Positions 27,324 to 36,229 of a DNA stretch of 64,000 bases are shown one piece after another. The notes beneath the pieces are model-generated. The model was given only the letters and a program-made list of their open reading frames with translations, was not told the origin of the DNA and searched no databases. Numbering within the stretch: the first letter of the stretch is position 1; each line of letters opens with the position of its first letter. The position numbers were made by a program, and so were the translations under genes. Location of the stretch: positions 558,001 to 622,000 of the forward strand of contig NZ_CP085154.1 in NCBI RefSeq assembly GCF_022788695.1, read 5' to 3'. Source of the stretch: Pseudosulfitobacter sp. DSM 107133. Lineage in GTDB: Bacteria > Pseudomonadota > Alphaproteobacteria > Rhodobacterales > Rhodobacteraceae.

Positions 27324-28652
27324 ATGACTGACACGAACGAACACAGCCCCACCGCGGCGGCCGCGCGCAGCCAGCCCGGGTTGGTACAGCGTTTCATGCG
27401 CGACACCGAACTGGACACGCGCCTGCTGGGGATGCTGGGCGCATTGGCACTGATCTGGGTGGGCTTTCACGTCTACGGCGCGGTCAACAACGGCTTTGGC
27501 GCATTCCTGACGCCGCGCAACCTGTGGAACCTTTCGGTTCAGACCTCTTCGATCGGGATCATGGCCTGTGGCATGGTGCTGGTCATCATCACCCGCCATA
27601 TCGACCTGAGCGTCGGTTCGGTCCTGGGGTTTTGCGCGGTGATCATGGGGATTACCCAGGTTTGGTTTCTGCCGCATCTGGTGGGGCTGGAACATTGGAG
27701 CGTCTGGATCATTGCCTGTATCGTCGGGATGATCGCAGGGATGCTGGTGGGGGCCATCCACGGCTGGTTGATTGCCTATCTGTCGATCCCGGCCTTTATC
27801 GTGACGCTGGGCGGTTTGCTGGTGTGGCGCGGTGTGGCCTTTCTGATTACGCGCGGCGAGACGATTTCGCCCCTCGACAGCACGTTCAAGCTGATGGGTG
27901 GCGGGCCGAACGGGGCCGTGGGGGCCACAGGCAGCTGGATCGTGGGCATCATTGCGTCCATCGCTGTGGTTGCGCTGATCGTGATGGGGCGCGCGCGGCG
28001 CAAGCGGTTTGAATTCCGGCTGCGTCCGATCTGGGCGGAATGGTTTATCGGCATCGTCAGCGTGGGCGCTGTTGTTGGCGCGGTGCTGCTGGTGAATGCC
28101 TATCCGTGGCCCGTGGGCATCGTGCGCCGCTATGCCAAGGCAAACGACATTCAAATTCCCGAAGGCGGCCTGTTCATCAGTCACGGCTTTGCCATTCCGG
28201 TGCTGATCCTGCTGGTGGTGATCGTGGTGATGACCGTGGTGATGAACCGCACCCGCTTTGGCCGCTATGTTTATGCCATCGGCGGCAACCCCGAAGCGGC
28301 GGCATTGGCGGGCATCAATACCCGCTGGATGACAGTCAAGATTTTCGCCCTCATGGGCTTTCTGACCGGCCTGTCGGCAGTGGTGGCCTCGGCCCGTCTG
28401 GGGTCGGCAACCAACGCGCTGGGCACCTTGGACGAACTTTATGTGATCGCCGCCGCCGTCATCGGGGGCACCTCGCTCAGCGGTGGTGTCGGCACCATCT
28501 ATGGCGCGGTTCTGGGCGCATTTGTCATGCAATCGCTGCAAACAGGCATGGTGCTGATCGGCTTTGACGCCGCGGTGCAACAGGTCGTCGTGGGTGGCGT
28601 TCTGGTGCTTGCGGTCTATCTGGACAATCTCTACCGGAGGTCTTCGAAATGA
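27324..28652 (+). CDS. xylH: Xylose ABC transporter permease
   Basis: 442 residues with about ten to eleven membrane helices and a short charged N-terminus. It belongs to the RbsC/XylH/FrcC sugar permease family: [12 protein letters not shown], the conserved GG-rich loop [31 protein letters not shown] (EAA-like coupling region), and [22 protein letters not shown]. The central cytoplasmic segment ([10 protein letters not shown]) and long total length fit XylH rather than RbsC (about 320). It receives xylose from XylF and is powered by XylG, with which it overlaps by 4 bases. Confidence 0.92.
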   Translation: MTDTNEHSPTAAAARSQPGLVQRFMRDTELDTRLLGMLGALALIWVGFHVYGAVNNGFGAFLTPRNLWNLSVQTSSIGIMACGMVLVIITRHIDLSVGSVLGFCAVIMGITQVWFLPHLVGLEHWSVWIIACIVGMIAGMLVGAIHGWLIAYLSIPAFIVTLGGLLVWRGVAFLITRGETISPLDSTFKLMGGGPNGAVGATGSWIVGIIASIAVVALIVMGRARRKRFEFRLRPIWAEWFIGIVSVGAVVGAVLLVNAYPWPVGIVRRYAKANDIQIPEGGLFISHGFAIPVLILLVVIVVMTVVMNRTRFGRYVYAIGGNPEAAALAGINTRWMTVKIFALMGFLTGLSAVVASARLGSATNALGTLDELYVIAAAVIGGTSLSGGVGTIYGAVLGAFVMQSLQTGMVLIGFDAAVQQVVVGGVLVLAVYLDNLYRRSSK

Positions 28653-29416
28653 GCAGTAAAACCAACACTGGCACGCCGCTGATCGACATGCGCGACATCT
28701 GCATCAGCTTCGGCGGTGTGCATGCTGTCGACCATGTGTCGGTCGATCTGTACCCCGGCGAAGTCGTGGGCCTGCTGGGCCACAATGGCGCGGGAAAATC
28801 GACGCTGATCAAGATCCTGTCCGGTGCCTACAAGATGGACAGCGGCGAGATCTATGTGAAGGGCGAACGGGCCGACATTCGCAGCCCCCGTGACGCGCGG
28901 CGCTATAACATCGAAACGATCTATCAGACGCTGGCGCTGGCCGACAATCTGGACGCCGCAAGCAACCTGTTTCTGGGGCGCGAGCTGACCTCGCCGCTGG
29001 GGCTGGTGGACGACGACGCGATGGAAAGCGAGGCGCGCAAGATCATGGCGCGGCTGAATCCGAACTTTCAAAAGTTCAAGGATCCGGTCAGTGCGCTGTC
29101 GGGCGGTCAACGCCAGTCGGTCGCCATTGCGCGTGCGGTCTATTTCAACGCTCAGATCCTGATTATGGACGAACCGACGGCGGCGCTGGGTCCGCACGAG
29201 ACGCAAATGGTCAGCGAGTTGATCACGCAGTTGAAGGCCGAAGGCATCGGGATTTTCCTGATCAGTCACGACATTCACGACGTGATGGAACTGTGCGACC
29301 GCGCGTCGGTGATGAAGAACGGCAAGCTGGTGGGCACGGTTGATGTGGCCGATGTGACCGACGACGATTTGCTGAGTATGATCATTCTTGGCAAACAGCC
29401 CGGAAAGGCAGCGTAA
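28649..29416 (+). CDS. xylG: Sugar ABC transporter ATP-binding protein, single-domain XylG
   Basis: 255 residues with one ABC domain: Walker [10 protein letters not shown] near residue 46, signature [14 protein letters not shown], Walker [13 protein letters not shown] and switch HDIHDV. E. coli XylG has two ABC domains (about 510 residues); this half-size form must act as a homodimer, as in FrcA-type fructose importers of rhizobia. Gene order and coupling to xylH leave little doubt that it energises the same importer. The symbol is used by context. Glucokinase starts 3 bases after its stop. Confidence 0.88.
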   Translation: MSSKTNTGTPLIDMRDICISFGGVHAVDHVSVDLYPGEVVGLLGHNGAGKSTLIKILSGAYKMDSGEIYVKGERADIRSPRDARRYNIETIYQTLALADNLDAASNLFLGRELTSPLGLVDDDAMESEARKIMARLNPNFQKFKDPVSALSGGQRQSVAIARAVYFNAQILIMDEPTAALGPHETQMVSELITQLKAEGIGIFLISHDIHDVMELCDRASVMKNGKLVGTVDVADVTDDDLLSMIILGKQPGKAA

Positions 29417-29419
29417 AAC

Positions 29420-30301
29420 ATGAAATCAGTCGTGGCAGATGTGGGCGGCACCAATACACGCATGGCCTATGCACAGGGCGGTGTTCTGGTTGCAGACTCG
29501 GTAAAATGGTTTCGCAATGACGATTATCCCACATTTGCCGATGTGCTGGCCGATTTCTGTGCGGGGGCAACGGTGGACCGGCTGTGTGTGGCCATCGCGG
29601 GCCCCGTTATGCCGGGCCATGTGCGCCTGACCAACCGTGACTGGTCGTTTGATGCTGAAGAGCTGGGGGCTGTGCTGGGCGGCGCCACAGTGCGGATCAT
29701 CAATGATCTTGCGGCTGTCGGTCATGCGCTGCCCTATCTGGCGGCTGAGTCTGTGGCTTTGGTTGTTCCGGGGCGCGCGGCCCCTGGCGGGCAGGGGCTG
29801 GTCGTCGGGTTGGGGACCGGGTTTAACATCAGTCTGGCCAACGGCAGCGGCGTGATGTTGTCCGAAGAGGGGCATGCGGGTTTGCCCATCGGTGTCTACA
29901 GGATCCTGCAGGCGCATCTGGGGGAAAAGGCGCTGGCCTTTGAGACGGTCGAACAGCTGTTTGCCGGAGCCGGCTTGCGGGCGTTGCATCGGGCGATGGG
30001 CGGCGCGGAAATGCCCAGCCAGCAGATTGTGGCCGAGGCGCGGGAAACCATGAAGGTGTATCTTGCCGCATTGGCTGCCCTGTGCCGCGATATGACGTTC
30101 CAGTTCATGCCGCTTGGGGGCATCTACTTCAACGGCGGACTGGCGCGGGCGGTTGTCGGATTGCCCGAGGCAGGCGCGTTTTTGGCTGCGGCGCGGGTTC
30201 AGGACAGGTTCGAGGGAACGTTGTCGGAAATTCCGATGTGGGTTGTGACCGATGATGCAGCCGCTCTTGCAGGCTGTGCGGCCTGTCTGGATCAGGTTTA
30301 G
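29420..30301 (+). CDS. glk: Glucokinase (Glk family, non-ROK)
   Basis: 293 residues. The ATP-binding segment DVGGTNTRMAYA at residues 7-18, the sugar-binding stretch AGPVMPGHVRLTNRDWSF, the base-binding IINDLAAVGHALPY, and GLGTGFNISLAN with EEGHAGLPI match the bacterial glucokinase family of E. coli Glk (PF02685), slightly shorter than the usual 320. It phosphorylates glucose to glucose-6-phosphate. Placement as the last gene of the xylose transport operon, 3 bases after xylG, suggests that the importer also takes up glucose or that both sugars are used together; that is inference. Confidence 0.85.
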   Translation: MKSVVADVGGTNTRMAYAQGGVLVADSVKWFRNDDYPTFADVLADFCAGATVDRLCVAIAGPVMPGHVRLTNRDWSFDAEELGAVLGGATVRIINDLAAVGHALPYLAAESVALVVPGRAAPGGQGLVVGLGTGFNISLANGSGVMLSEEGHAGLPIGVYRILQAHLGEKALAFETVEQLFAGAGLRALHRAMGGAEMPSQQIVAEARETMKVYLAALAALCRDMTFQFMPLGGIYFNGGLARAVVGLPEAGAFLAAARVQDRFEGTLSEIPMWVVTDDAAALAGCAACLDQV

Positions 30302-30367
30302 CCACCCAAAGCGCGCGATGGATTGCATCGCACCGCACGCCTCTGAATGTGTCGGGCTATGAGGCCA

Positions 30368-31762
30368 TCAGCCCTTGGCAATCTCGATGATGGTCTCGTA
30401 AGCCGTGTCAAAGTCGCGCTCTTCGCAATCGAATTGCCCTGCGGTGAACCGGATAACCTTGACCCCGTCCACAAGTGTCTGGGTCAGATAAATGCGCCCG
30501 TCGCTGTTGATCGCCTCGACCAGCTCTTGCGTCTCGTCGTCGCTGGCGCCTTTTACCTTGAACGTCCACAGCGACAGGATCGGATCGGTCACGATCTCGA
30601 AGTCGGGCAGGGCGCGCAGGCGTTCGCACAGGGCTTGCGACCATGCCACATGGTTGCGGATGCGGCTGCGCAGCCCTTCCATGCCATAGCTGCGCATCAG
30701 GAACCACAGCTTGAGCGCGCGAAAGCGGCGGCCCAGCGGAATCGACCATTCGGAATAGTCGATGATATCGCCCTGCGCGTGGGTTTTCAGATATTCGGGC
30801 TGGATCGCCAGCGTTTGACGCAACAGGTCGGGATTGCGCAGGAAATGGGCGGCACAGTCGAATTGCGCACCCAGCCATTTGTGCGGGTTGAACACGATGC
30901 TGTCAAAGCGCTCGGCGCCTTTCCAAAGCGTGCGGAATTCGGGGCAGATCATCGCGGTGCCGGCCCATGCGGCGTCGAGATGGGAAAACAGGTTTTCGGC
31001 TTCGGCGATGTTGGCCACCGCTTCGATGTCATCGCAGGCGCCCATGCCGGTGGCCCCTGTGGCGGCGATGATGCCCGCGGGCACAAAACCGGCTTCGCGG
31101 TCACGGTTGATTGCGTCTTGCAGGGCGATGGGGTCCATTCCGCGCAGGTCGCCGGTGCTGCGGATCTTGACCAGATTGTCCTGCCCGATACCTGCCACCC
31201 AGATGGCGCGGTCGACCGAGGTGTGGACCTGATCCGAGCAGTAGATGCGCAATTTGGGCTGGCCTGACAGGCCCTGTACATTGCCCTGCCAGTTCAGCGC
31301 CCGTTCGCGCATGGTCAGCACAGCGGCCAGCGTGGCGCTGCTGGCGCTGTCCTGAATGACGCCCTGGTAACCGGCCGGCAGACCCAGACCCTGGCGCAGC
31401 CAGTCCATCATCTTGGTTTCCATCTCGGTTGCTGCCGGAGAGGTCTGCCACAGCATGCATTGCGGCGCGATGATCGAGGCGACAAATTCCGCCAGCACCG
31501 ACGCGGGGGCGGCGTTTGAATTGAAATAGGCAAAGAAACGCGGGTGCTGCCAGTGGGTGATCCCCGGCATCACCACCTTTTCGAAATCGGCCATGATATT
31601 GGTCATGTCGGTGCCGTTTTCGGGCGGGCTGTCGGGCAGTTGTGCCGCCACGTCTCCGGGGGCGGTTTGTGCGCGTACCGGACGATCACGTATGGTTTTG
31701 TGATAATCCGCGCCCCAATCGGCAACGTCTTTGGCGTGGGTTGCGAATTCGTTCCAATTCAT
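30368..31762 (-). CDS. PLP-dependent group II (aromatic amino acid type) decarboxylase
   Basis: 464 residues. The pattern is that of aromatic-L-amino-acid decarboxylases: HPRFFAYFNSNAAPASVLAE, ATEMETKMMDWL, CSDQVHTSVDRA (His stacking on the cofactor), HLDAAWAGTAMICPEFR (Asp holding the pyridine nitrogen) and the PLP lysine K295 in FNPHKWLGAQFDCA. Likely substrates are aromatic amino acids such as tyrosine, tryptophan or DOPA, yielding amines. It is divergent from a MarR regulator gene across 158 bp, which probably holds both promoters. Together with the damaged aldehyde dehydrogenase and aminotransferase genes nearby, it may be what remains of an amine pathway. Confidence 0.9.
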   Translation of the reverse strand: MNWNEFATHAKDVADWGADYHKTIRDRPVRAQTAPGDVAAQLPDSPPENGTDMTNIMADFEKVVMPGITHWQHPRFFAYFNSNAAPASVLAEFVASIIAPQCMLWQTSPAATEMETKMMDWLRQGLGLPAGYQGVIQDSASSATLAAVLTMRERALNWQGNVQGLSGQPKLRIYCSDQVHTSVDRAIWVAGIGQDNLVKIRSTGDLRGMDPIALQDAINRDREAGFVPAGIIAATGATGMGACDDIEAVANIAEAENLFSHLDAAWAGTAMICPEFRTLWKGAERFDSIVFNPHKWLGAQFDCAAHFLRNPDLLRQTLAIQPEYLKTHAQGDIIDYSEWSIPLGRRFRALKLWFLMRSYGMEGLRSRIRNHVAWSQALCERLRALPDFEIVTDPILSLWTFKVKGASDDETQELVEAINSDGRIYLTQTLVDGVKVIRFTAGQFDCEERDFDTAYETIIEIAKG

Positions 31763-31920
31763 GTCTTGGTGTCCTGTATGTTGGGGTCATGGGGCGCAGG
31801 CTGGTGGTTCGCCATCGCGAAGGCAACCGTGGCATTGTTATCTATAGAGCGACTTGCTTAACATCGCAATTATTTTCAGATCGAGTAAATCTCAGCCATC
31901 ACGTCAAGGATTCTCTTCTT

Positions 31921-32361
31921 ATGAGCCAGAAACTCCCCAGCACCAGCCGCTCTTTGCCGATTGCCTTGATGCACGCGCGCGAAGTTGTCATGGAGCCGAT
32001 ACGCGAGATGCTGTTGGCCTCTGGTCTGACCGAGCAACAGTGGCGGGTTTTGCGGGTTCTGGAAGAGGCGGGTCCGCTGGATGCCACGACGCTGGCGCAG
32101 CGCACGGCATTGTTGCAGCCGTCGTTGACGCGGATCATGCGCGGGATGAGCGCAAAAGGACTGGTCACGCAGGTCAAGGTCGCGCAAGACCGCAGACGGC
32201 AAGAGGTGGCCATTACCGAGGCGGGAATAGCATTGATCGCTGACAACGCAGGGCGCGCCGCCGAAATCGCTGAAAGCTGGCGTGCGCATCTGGGAGCGGC
32301 CCGTTTTGAATTGCTACTGGACCTTCTGGCCGACCTGGCTGACCAAGATCCAGCGCAATAA
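31921..32361 (+). CDS. MarR-family regulator, HpaR-like
   Basis: 146 residues with a winged helix of the MarR family: GLTEQQWRVLRVLEEAGPLDATTLAQRTALLQPSLTRIM, then wing KVAQDRRRQEVAITEAG. The N-terminal SLPIALMHAREVVMEPIRE and total length match HpaR, repressor of homoprotocatechuate catabolism in E. coli. Homologues occur in front of various aromatic-acid and amine genes, so the effector here is unknown. It is divergent from the decarboxylase gene and probably controls it. The ATG at 31921 fits the family start; the upstream open frame is not coding-like. Confidence 0.85.
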   Translation: MSQKLPSTSRSLPIALMHAREVVMEPIREMLLASGLTEQQWRVLRVLEEAGPLDATTLAQRTALLQPSLTRIMRGMSAKGLVTQVKVAQDRRRQEVAITEAGIALIADNAGRAAEIAESWRAHLGAARFELLLDLLADLADQDPAQ

Positions 32362-32365
32362 CCCC

Positions 32366-33018
32366 TTACAAAGCGATCCAGGCTGTTTTCAGGTCTTGAT
32401 ACTTTTCTATGGCATGCAGACTTTTGTCTGACCCGTTGCCCGATTGCTTGTGCCCTGACAGCGGCACGGTCAGATCTGCGCCACCGTATGTGTTCACATG
32501 CACAACACCCGACCGGATGGCCGCGATCATGCGGTGCGCGCGCGACAATCCAGCGGTAAACACGCCGGCGGCAAGCCCCAGTGTACCGGGGGCTGTCGGG
32601 GCAATCTCGCCGTATTGTTTGTCGATGGCTTCGGCATAATACCGGAAAGTTGCGGCGCAGGACATCGCCTCGGCCTTGAGTGCCATGGCGATTTCGGTGC
32701 CGTTGTCGCGCACACCCAGAACCGTCAGCGCAAGGGCTTCGGCTTCGATCAGATCGGCCAGTCGCATCAGCACCTTCTTGCGTTCAGCGGGGGCTGTTTG
32801 GCCCATGTCCCTGCCTCGAAGGTGCGGCGCGCGGCGGCGACCGCACGGTCGGCGTCGGCTTTGGTGCCTGCTGCAATGCCGGTCAGCCGTGTGCCGTCGA
32901 TGGGCGAGAACACGTCGATCAGTGCGCCGGATTGCGCGGCAACATGCTGGCCGTCGATCAGATGCATTTGATCGGGGATGGAGAGGGTGCGCAATGCGTC
33001 GATTGTGGCTTGATCCAA
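32366..33018 (-). pseudogene. Aldehyde dehydrogenase remnant (PuuC-like) with frameshift and large internal deletion
   Basis: The first 75 or so codons (from ATG 33018, MDQATIDALRTLSI, through DVFSPIDGTRLTGI and DADRAVAAARRTFEAGTW) are a normal ALDH N-terminus. The frame is lost at a C-run (plus strand G5, 32789-32793), and the continuation PAERKKVLMRLADLIEAEAL lies in the next frame. After GEIAPTAPGTLGL the sequence jumps directly to the family's C-terminus (AAGVFTAGLSRAHRM, HKQSGNGSDKSLHAIEKYQDLK). About 280-300 residues are missing, including the cofactor fold, catalytic Glu and catalytic Cys. It cannot encode an active enzyme. It resembles gamma-glutamyl-aminobutyraldehyde dehydrogenases of polyamine catabolism. 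Confidence 0.88.
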
Positions 33019-33139
33019 GGGGTGTCCTCTCAGGGTGGTTCATTATTTGAACTAGCGGTTTCAGAAATATATTGAATTGCAAGGCGAGTCGCGCGAACCT
33101 TTGCGCAACACATCTCGCGCCAGGGAGGGCGCACGCCGT

Positions 33140-33937
33140 ATGTCCACGATCGCCAAAGCCTTGCACCTGCTTGACCTGTTCACGCCTGCGCGCCCGGCCT
33201 TGGGGTTGGGCGAGGTGCAGCGGCTGGCGGGGCGTGACAAGGCAACGGTGCACCGTCATCTGGTTGCTTTGGCCGATGCGGGGTTTCTGGAACAAGACGC
33301 AGGCACGCGTGCCTACCGGCTGGGCCATGCGCTGACACGGCTGGCCGCGATGCGGGCGCGCACCGTTGATGCGGGCGATATGGTGTCTTCGGTGGTCGAG
33401 ACTATCGCGCAGCAGGCGGGCGAACTGGTGCACCTGTCCCAGCTGCGCGGCTTTGATCTGGTCAGTATCTGCTACGCCGAACAACACGATCACCCGGTGC
33501 GCGTCAGCTTTGATGCCAACAGCCTGCCGCCGCTGTTCGATACGTCCTCGGGCAAGGTGATTCTTGCCTTTTCATCCGAGGCCTTCGTGAAGGCCGCAAC
33601 CGCGGATCATTCCGCAAGGCGTGGCGTGCAGGTGCAAATGGACGCAGTGCAGCAAGACGTTCTGTCGGTGCGTCAGGCCGGTTTTGCCAAGACCCGCGAT
33701 GTGCTGGAGCAGGGTGTGTCATCGGTTGCGATACCGGTGTTTGATGCGCAGGGCAGCGTGTCGGGTGCCTGTTCGATCGCCTTTCCCACGGCACGGGGCC
33801 ACAAGCCCGAAGACATCGCGGCCCTGCTGGTGGCGCACGGATTTGATCTGACAGCGCGGCTTGGGGGCATTGTGCCGGCAAATATCACATATATCTGGAA
33901 CAACGGGCACAGGGAGCCAGAAAGGTCCGAGACATGA
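33140..33937 (+). CDS. IclR-family transcriptional regulator
   Basis: 265 residues. The N-terminal winged helix reads TIAKALHLLDLF, LGLGEVQRLAGRDKATVHRHLVALADAGFLEQD; the C-terminal ~170 residues form the IclR effector domain (VHLSQLRGFDLVSICYAEQ, LPPLFDTSSGKVILAF, GVSSVAIPVFDAQGSVSGACSIAFP). Start ATG 33140 follows AGGGAGGGC with normal spacing and begins at the family's usual residue. It is divergent from the ALDH remnant and overlaps the aminotransferase remnant by 4 bases, so it probably once regulated both. The regulator itself looks intact. Confidence 0.88.
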   Translation: MSTIAKALHLLDLFTPARPALGLGEVQRLAGRDKATVHRHLVALADAGFLEQDAGTRAYRLGHALTRLAAMRARTVDAGDMVSSVVETIAQQAGELVHLSQLRGFDLVSICYAEQHDHPVRVSFDANSLPPLFDTSSGKVILAFSSEAFVKAATADHSARRGVQVQMDAVQQDVLSVRQAGFAKTRDVLEQGVSSVAIPVFDAQGSVSGACSIAFPTARGHKPEDIAALLVAHGFDLTARLGGIVPANITYIWNNGHREPERSET

Positions 33938-34407
33938 AGGACAGCAACTTCCTGAAAGAAAACAACGCGCGGCACATGTGGCATCCGATGGCGCACCCCG
34001 CCGACAGCATGGCCAACCCGCCAGCAATCATCACCGGCGGCGCAGCGGCTGCCGTTGCGGCGGTCGAGGAAATCATTCGCATCAAGCCGTGGGAAAACGC
34101 GGCGGCCATGGGGGCAAAGCTTAAGGCAGGCTTGCACGCGCTGGCCGATCATCACGAGATTATCGGTGACGTGCGCGGCGAAGGGCTGATGTGCGCCATC
34201 GAATTCGTGACCGACCGCAAGACCAAGGCACCGGCGGCCAGTGCCGCCGGGCTTGCGTTCCAGAAAGCCGCTTATGACGACGGCGTGATGATCCGTGTGT
34301 CGGGCAACAACGCGATCTTTTCGCCGCCTCTGGTTATTGATGCCAGCCATGTGGAAAAGATCCTGTTGGCGACAGAAACCGGCCTGAAGGCAATGGTTTC
34401 GGCATGA
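33934..34407 (+). pseudogene. Class III aminotransferase remnant with in-frame internal deletion
   Basis: 157 residues where the family has about 455. The first ~40 residues (MKDSNFLKENNARHMWHPMAHP, ANPPAIITG) are the true N-terminus of class III omega-aminotransferases. They join directly to a normal C-terminus (AAVEEI, GAKLKAGLHALADHHEIIGDVRGEGLM, MIRVSGNNAIFSPPLVI). The missing ~290 residues include the PLP-binding lysine and the cofactor-phosphate loop. The frame is open through the junction, so a short protein could be made, but it cannot be an aminotransferase. It overlaps the IclR gene and the amidotransferase gene by 4 bases each, so the former operon structure survives. Confidence 0.85.
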
Positions 34408-35117
34408 GCCGTCTGAAGCTGGGCATTCTTCAGGTCAACCATGACCGCAGCATCGAGGTGGGAGACGCCTTTCCCGACGATTCCCACCGCTTTCGCGATC
34501 TGTTTGATGCGCAGGACCAGCGGTTCAGCTATCGCGTCTATATGGCTGTCGGCGGCGAGGTGCCGCAGGATGTCGACGAGCAAGATGCCTATCTGATCAC
34601 TGGCAGCCCGGAATCGGTGCTGCACGGGATGGACTTTCTTGCCCCGCTTTACGATTTCATCCGGCGGGCCGATACCGCGCGCAAGCCGTTGTTGGGGGTC
34701 TGTTTCGGCCATCAGGCGATTGCGGTGGCTCTGGGCGGGACGGTCGCGCAGGCAGACTGGAACATCGGCGTGGAAACCCACACGTTTCTTGAGCAGTTCG
34801 ACTGGATGCAACCCGCGCAGGAGGATCTGAACCTGCACAGCTTTCACCACGACACGGTGACACAGCTGCCCGAAGGATGCCGACGCATCGCGCATTCCCC
34901 CGGTTGTATCAACGCAGGCTTCGCCAAGGGCGATCATATCATCACCACGCAGGGTCACCCCGAGTTCACCGACCGGTTCATGGCGGGTGTTCTGGACGCC
35001 ACCAAACATGTGCTGTCGGCCACCGACGTAGAAGTGGCCGAGGCCCGTGCAGGCATGGACTCACATGGCGACATCTTTGCCGCTTGGGCGACGCGATTTT
35101 TCGGCGGCAGTCCGTAA
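34404..35117 (+). CDS. Class I glutamine amidotransferase-like protein
   Basis: 237 residues with the class I amidotransferase triad: nucleophile C100 in GVCFGHQ, and H185/E187 in GHPEF. The region AYLITGSPESVLHG is the oxyanion strand. It resembles the stand-alone GMP-synthase-like amidotransferases, some of which hydrolyse gamma-glutamyl amides (PuuD in putrescine catabolism). With an aminotransferase remnant directly before it and a PuuC-like aldehyde dehydrogenase remnant nearby, a gamma-glutamyl-polyamine or amine role is plausible but not proven. All catalytic residues are present, so this gene appears intact even though its neighbours are not. Confidence 0.85.
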   Translation: MSRLKLGILQVNHDRSIEVGDAFPDDSHRFRDLFDAQDQRFSYRVYMAVGGEVPQDVDEQDAYLITGSPESVLHGMDFLAPLYDFIRRADTARKPLLGVCFGHQAIAVALGGTVAQADWNIGVETHTFLEQFDWMQPAQEDLNLHSFHHDTVTQLPEGCRRIAHSPGCINAGFAKGDHIITTQGHPEFTDRFMAGVLDATKHVLSATDVEVAEARAGMDSHGDIFAAWATRFFGGSP

Positions 35118-35236
35118 AGGCGCGCGCCGAAACCATAGCAATGGACCTGCCCAAGACCGATTCCAACCTGCGCCACGCTGGCATTTCGCAGCGGCGGGGG
35201 TAGTCTGTCGTCAAGACATTGAAGGGAATCAATTTC

Positions 35237-36229
35237 ATGCGTTCTATTTTCTATGACCGCTTTGGCCCGGCGGCCAACGTCCTGAGCCTGACCGACAGGC
35301 CGACCCCCGAACCCGGCGCCGGCGAGGTTCTGGTCGATCTGAAATTTTCCGGCGTAAACCCTTCTGACGTCAAGGCGCGCGGCGGCACCCGTCCGGGCGT
35401 GACCAAACCACCCTTTCCCCGGATCACCCCGCACAGTGACGGGGCGGGTACGATTTCGGCTGTGGGCGCGGGGATTGATCCTGCGCGCATCGGTCAACGG
35501 GTCTGGATCTGGAACGGGCAGTGGCAGCGCGCTTTTGGCACCTGCGCCGAACAGATTGCCGTGCCTTCCGAACAGGCGGTTGAACTGCCCGATGGCGTTG
35601 ACATGCAGACGGGTGCAAGCCTTGGTATTCCGGGGCTGACGGCCTGCCATGCGGTGTTCGGCGGCGGTGACGTGCGCGGCAAGACCGTGCTGGTGCAGGG
35701 CGGTGCCGGCACAGTGGGGCTGCTTGCGGTGCAGCTGGCGCGTTGGGGCGGGGCGCATGTGATCGCCACGGCGCGCGGGGCAGGGGCAGAGCGCGCCCGC
35801 GCTGCCGGTGCCGCCGAAGTCGTGGATTTCACCGACACCGATCTGACAGCCAAGGTTTTGGCCGCCAGCGATGGCAAGCCGGTCGACCGCATAATCGAGC
35901 CCGAGTTTGGCACCAATATCGCCACGGACATCGCGCTGATCGCCCAGGGCGGCACCATCGCGGCCTATGGATCAGCCGCCCAGCCGCGCGCGGATTTCAA
36001 CTTTCTCGAATTGATGTTCAAAGCGGCAACCGTCGAAGCCATCCTGATCTACCTGCTGCCACCGGACCAGCGTCAGGCGATCATCAGACGCCTGCACACT
36101 GCGCTGAGCGACGGCGCATTGCGCATTCCGGTTGAACAGGTCTTTGCCCTGTCCGACACCGCCGCCGCCCACGAAGCGGTGGAAAAAGGCGCGCGTCACG
36201 GCGCGGTGCTGGTCGAGGTGGGCAAATGA
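35237..36229 (+). CDS. NADPH:quinone oxidoreductase (zinc-less MDR family)
   Basis: 330 residues of the medium-chain dehydrogenase/reductase family. The N-terminal catalytic fold (EVLVDLKFSGVNPSDVKARGG) lacks the zinc-binding cysteines of alcohol dehydrogenases. The NADPH fold shows VLVQGGAGTVGLLAVQLARW, followed by the IATARG region. These enzymes reduce quinones or enones with NADPH. The start is ATG 35237, preceded by GAAGGGA; a TTG 18 bases upstream is possible. It overlaps the BON-MscS gene by 4 bases. Substrate is unknown. Confidence 0.85.
   Translation: MRSIFYDRFGPAANVLSLTDRPTPEPGAGEVLVDLKFSGVNPSDVKARGGTRPGVTKPPFPRITPHSDGAGTISAVGAGIDPARIGQRVWIWNGQWQRAFGTCAEQIAVPSEQAVELPDGVDMQTGASLGIPGLTACHAVFGGGDVRGKTVLVQGGAGTVGLLAVQLARWGGAHVIATARGAGAERARAAGAAEVVDFTDTDLTAKVLAASDGKPVDRIIEPEFGTNIATDIALIAQGGTIAAYGSAAQPRADFNFLELMFKAATVEAILIYLLPPDQRQAIIRRLHTALSDGALRIPVEQVFALSDTAAAHEAVEKGARHGAVLVEVGK

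Noticed and set aside
33157..33493. N-terminal part of the 375-codon minus-strand frame that ends in the aldehyde dehydrogenase remnant
   Set aside because: This part is antisense to the IclR gene and unlike any dehydrogenase. The real remnant begins at ATG 33018 in another frame.
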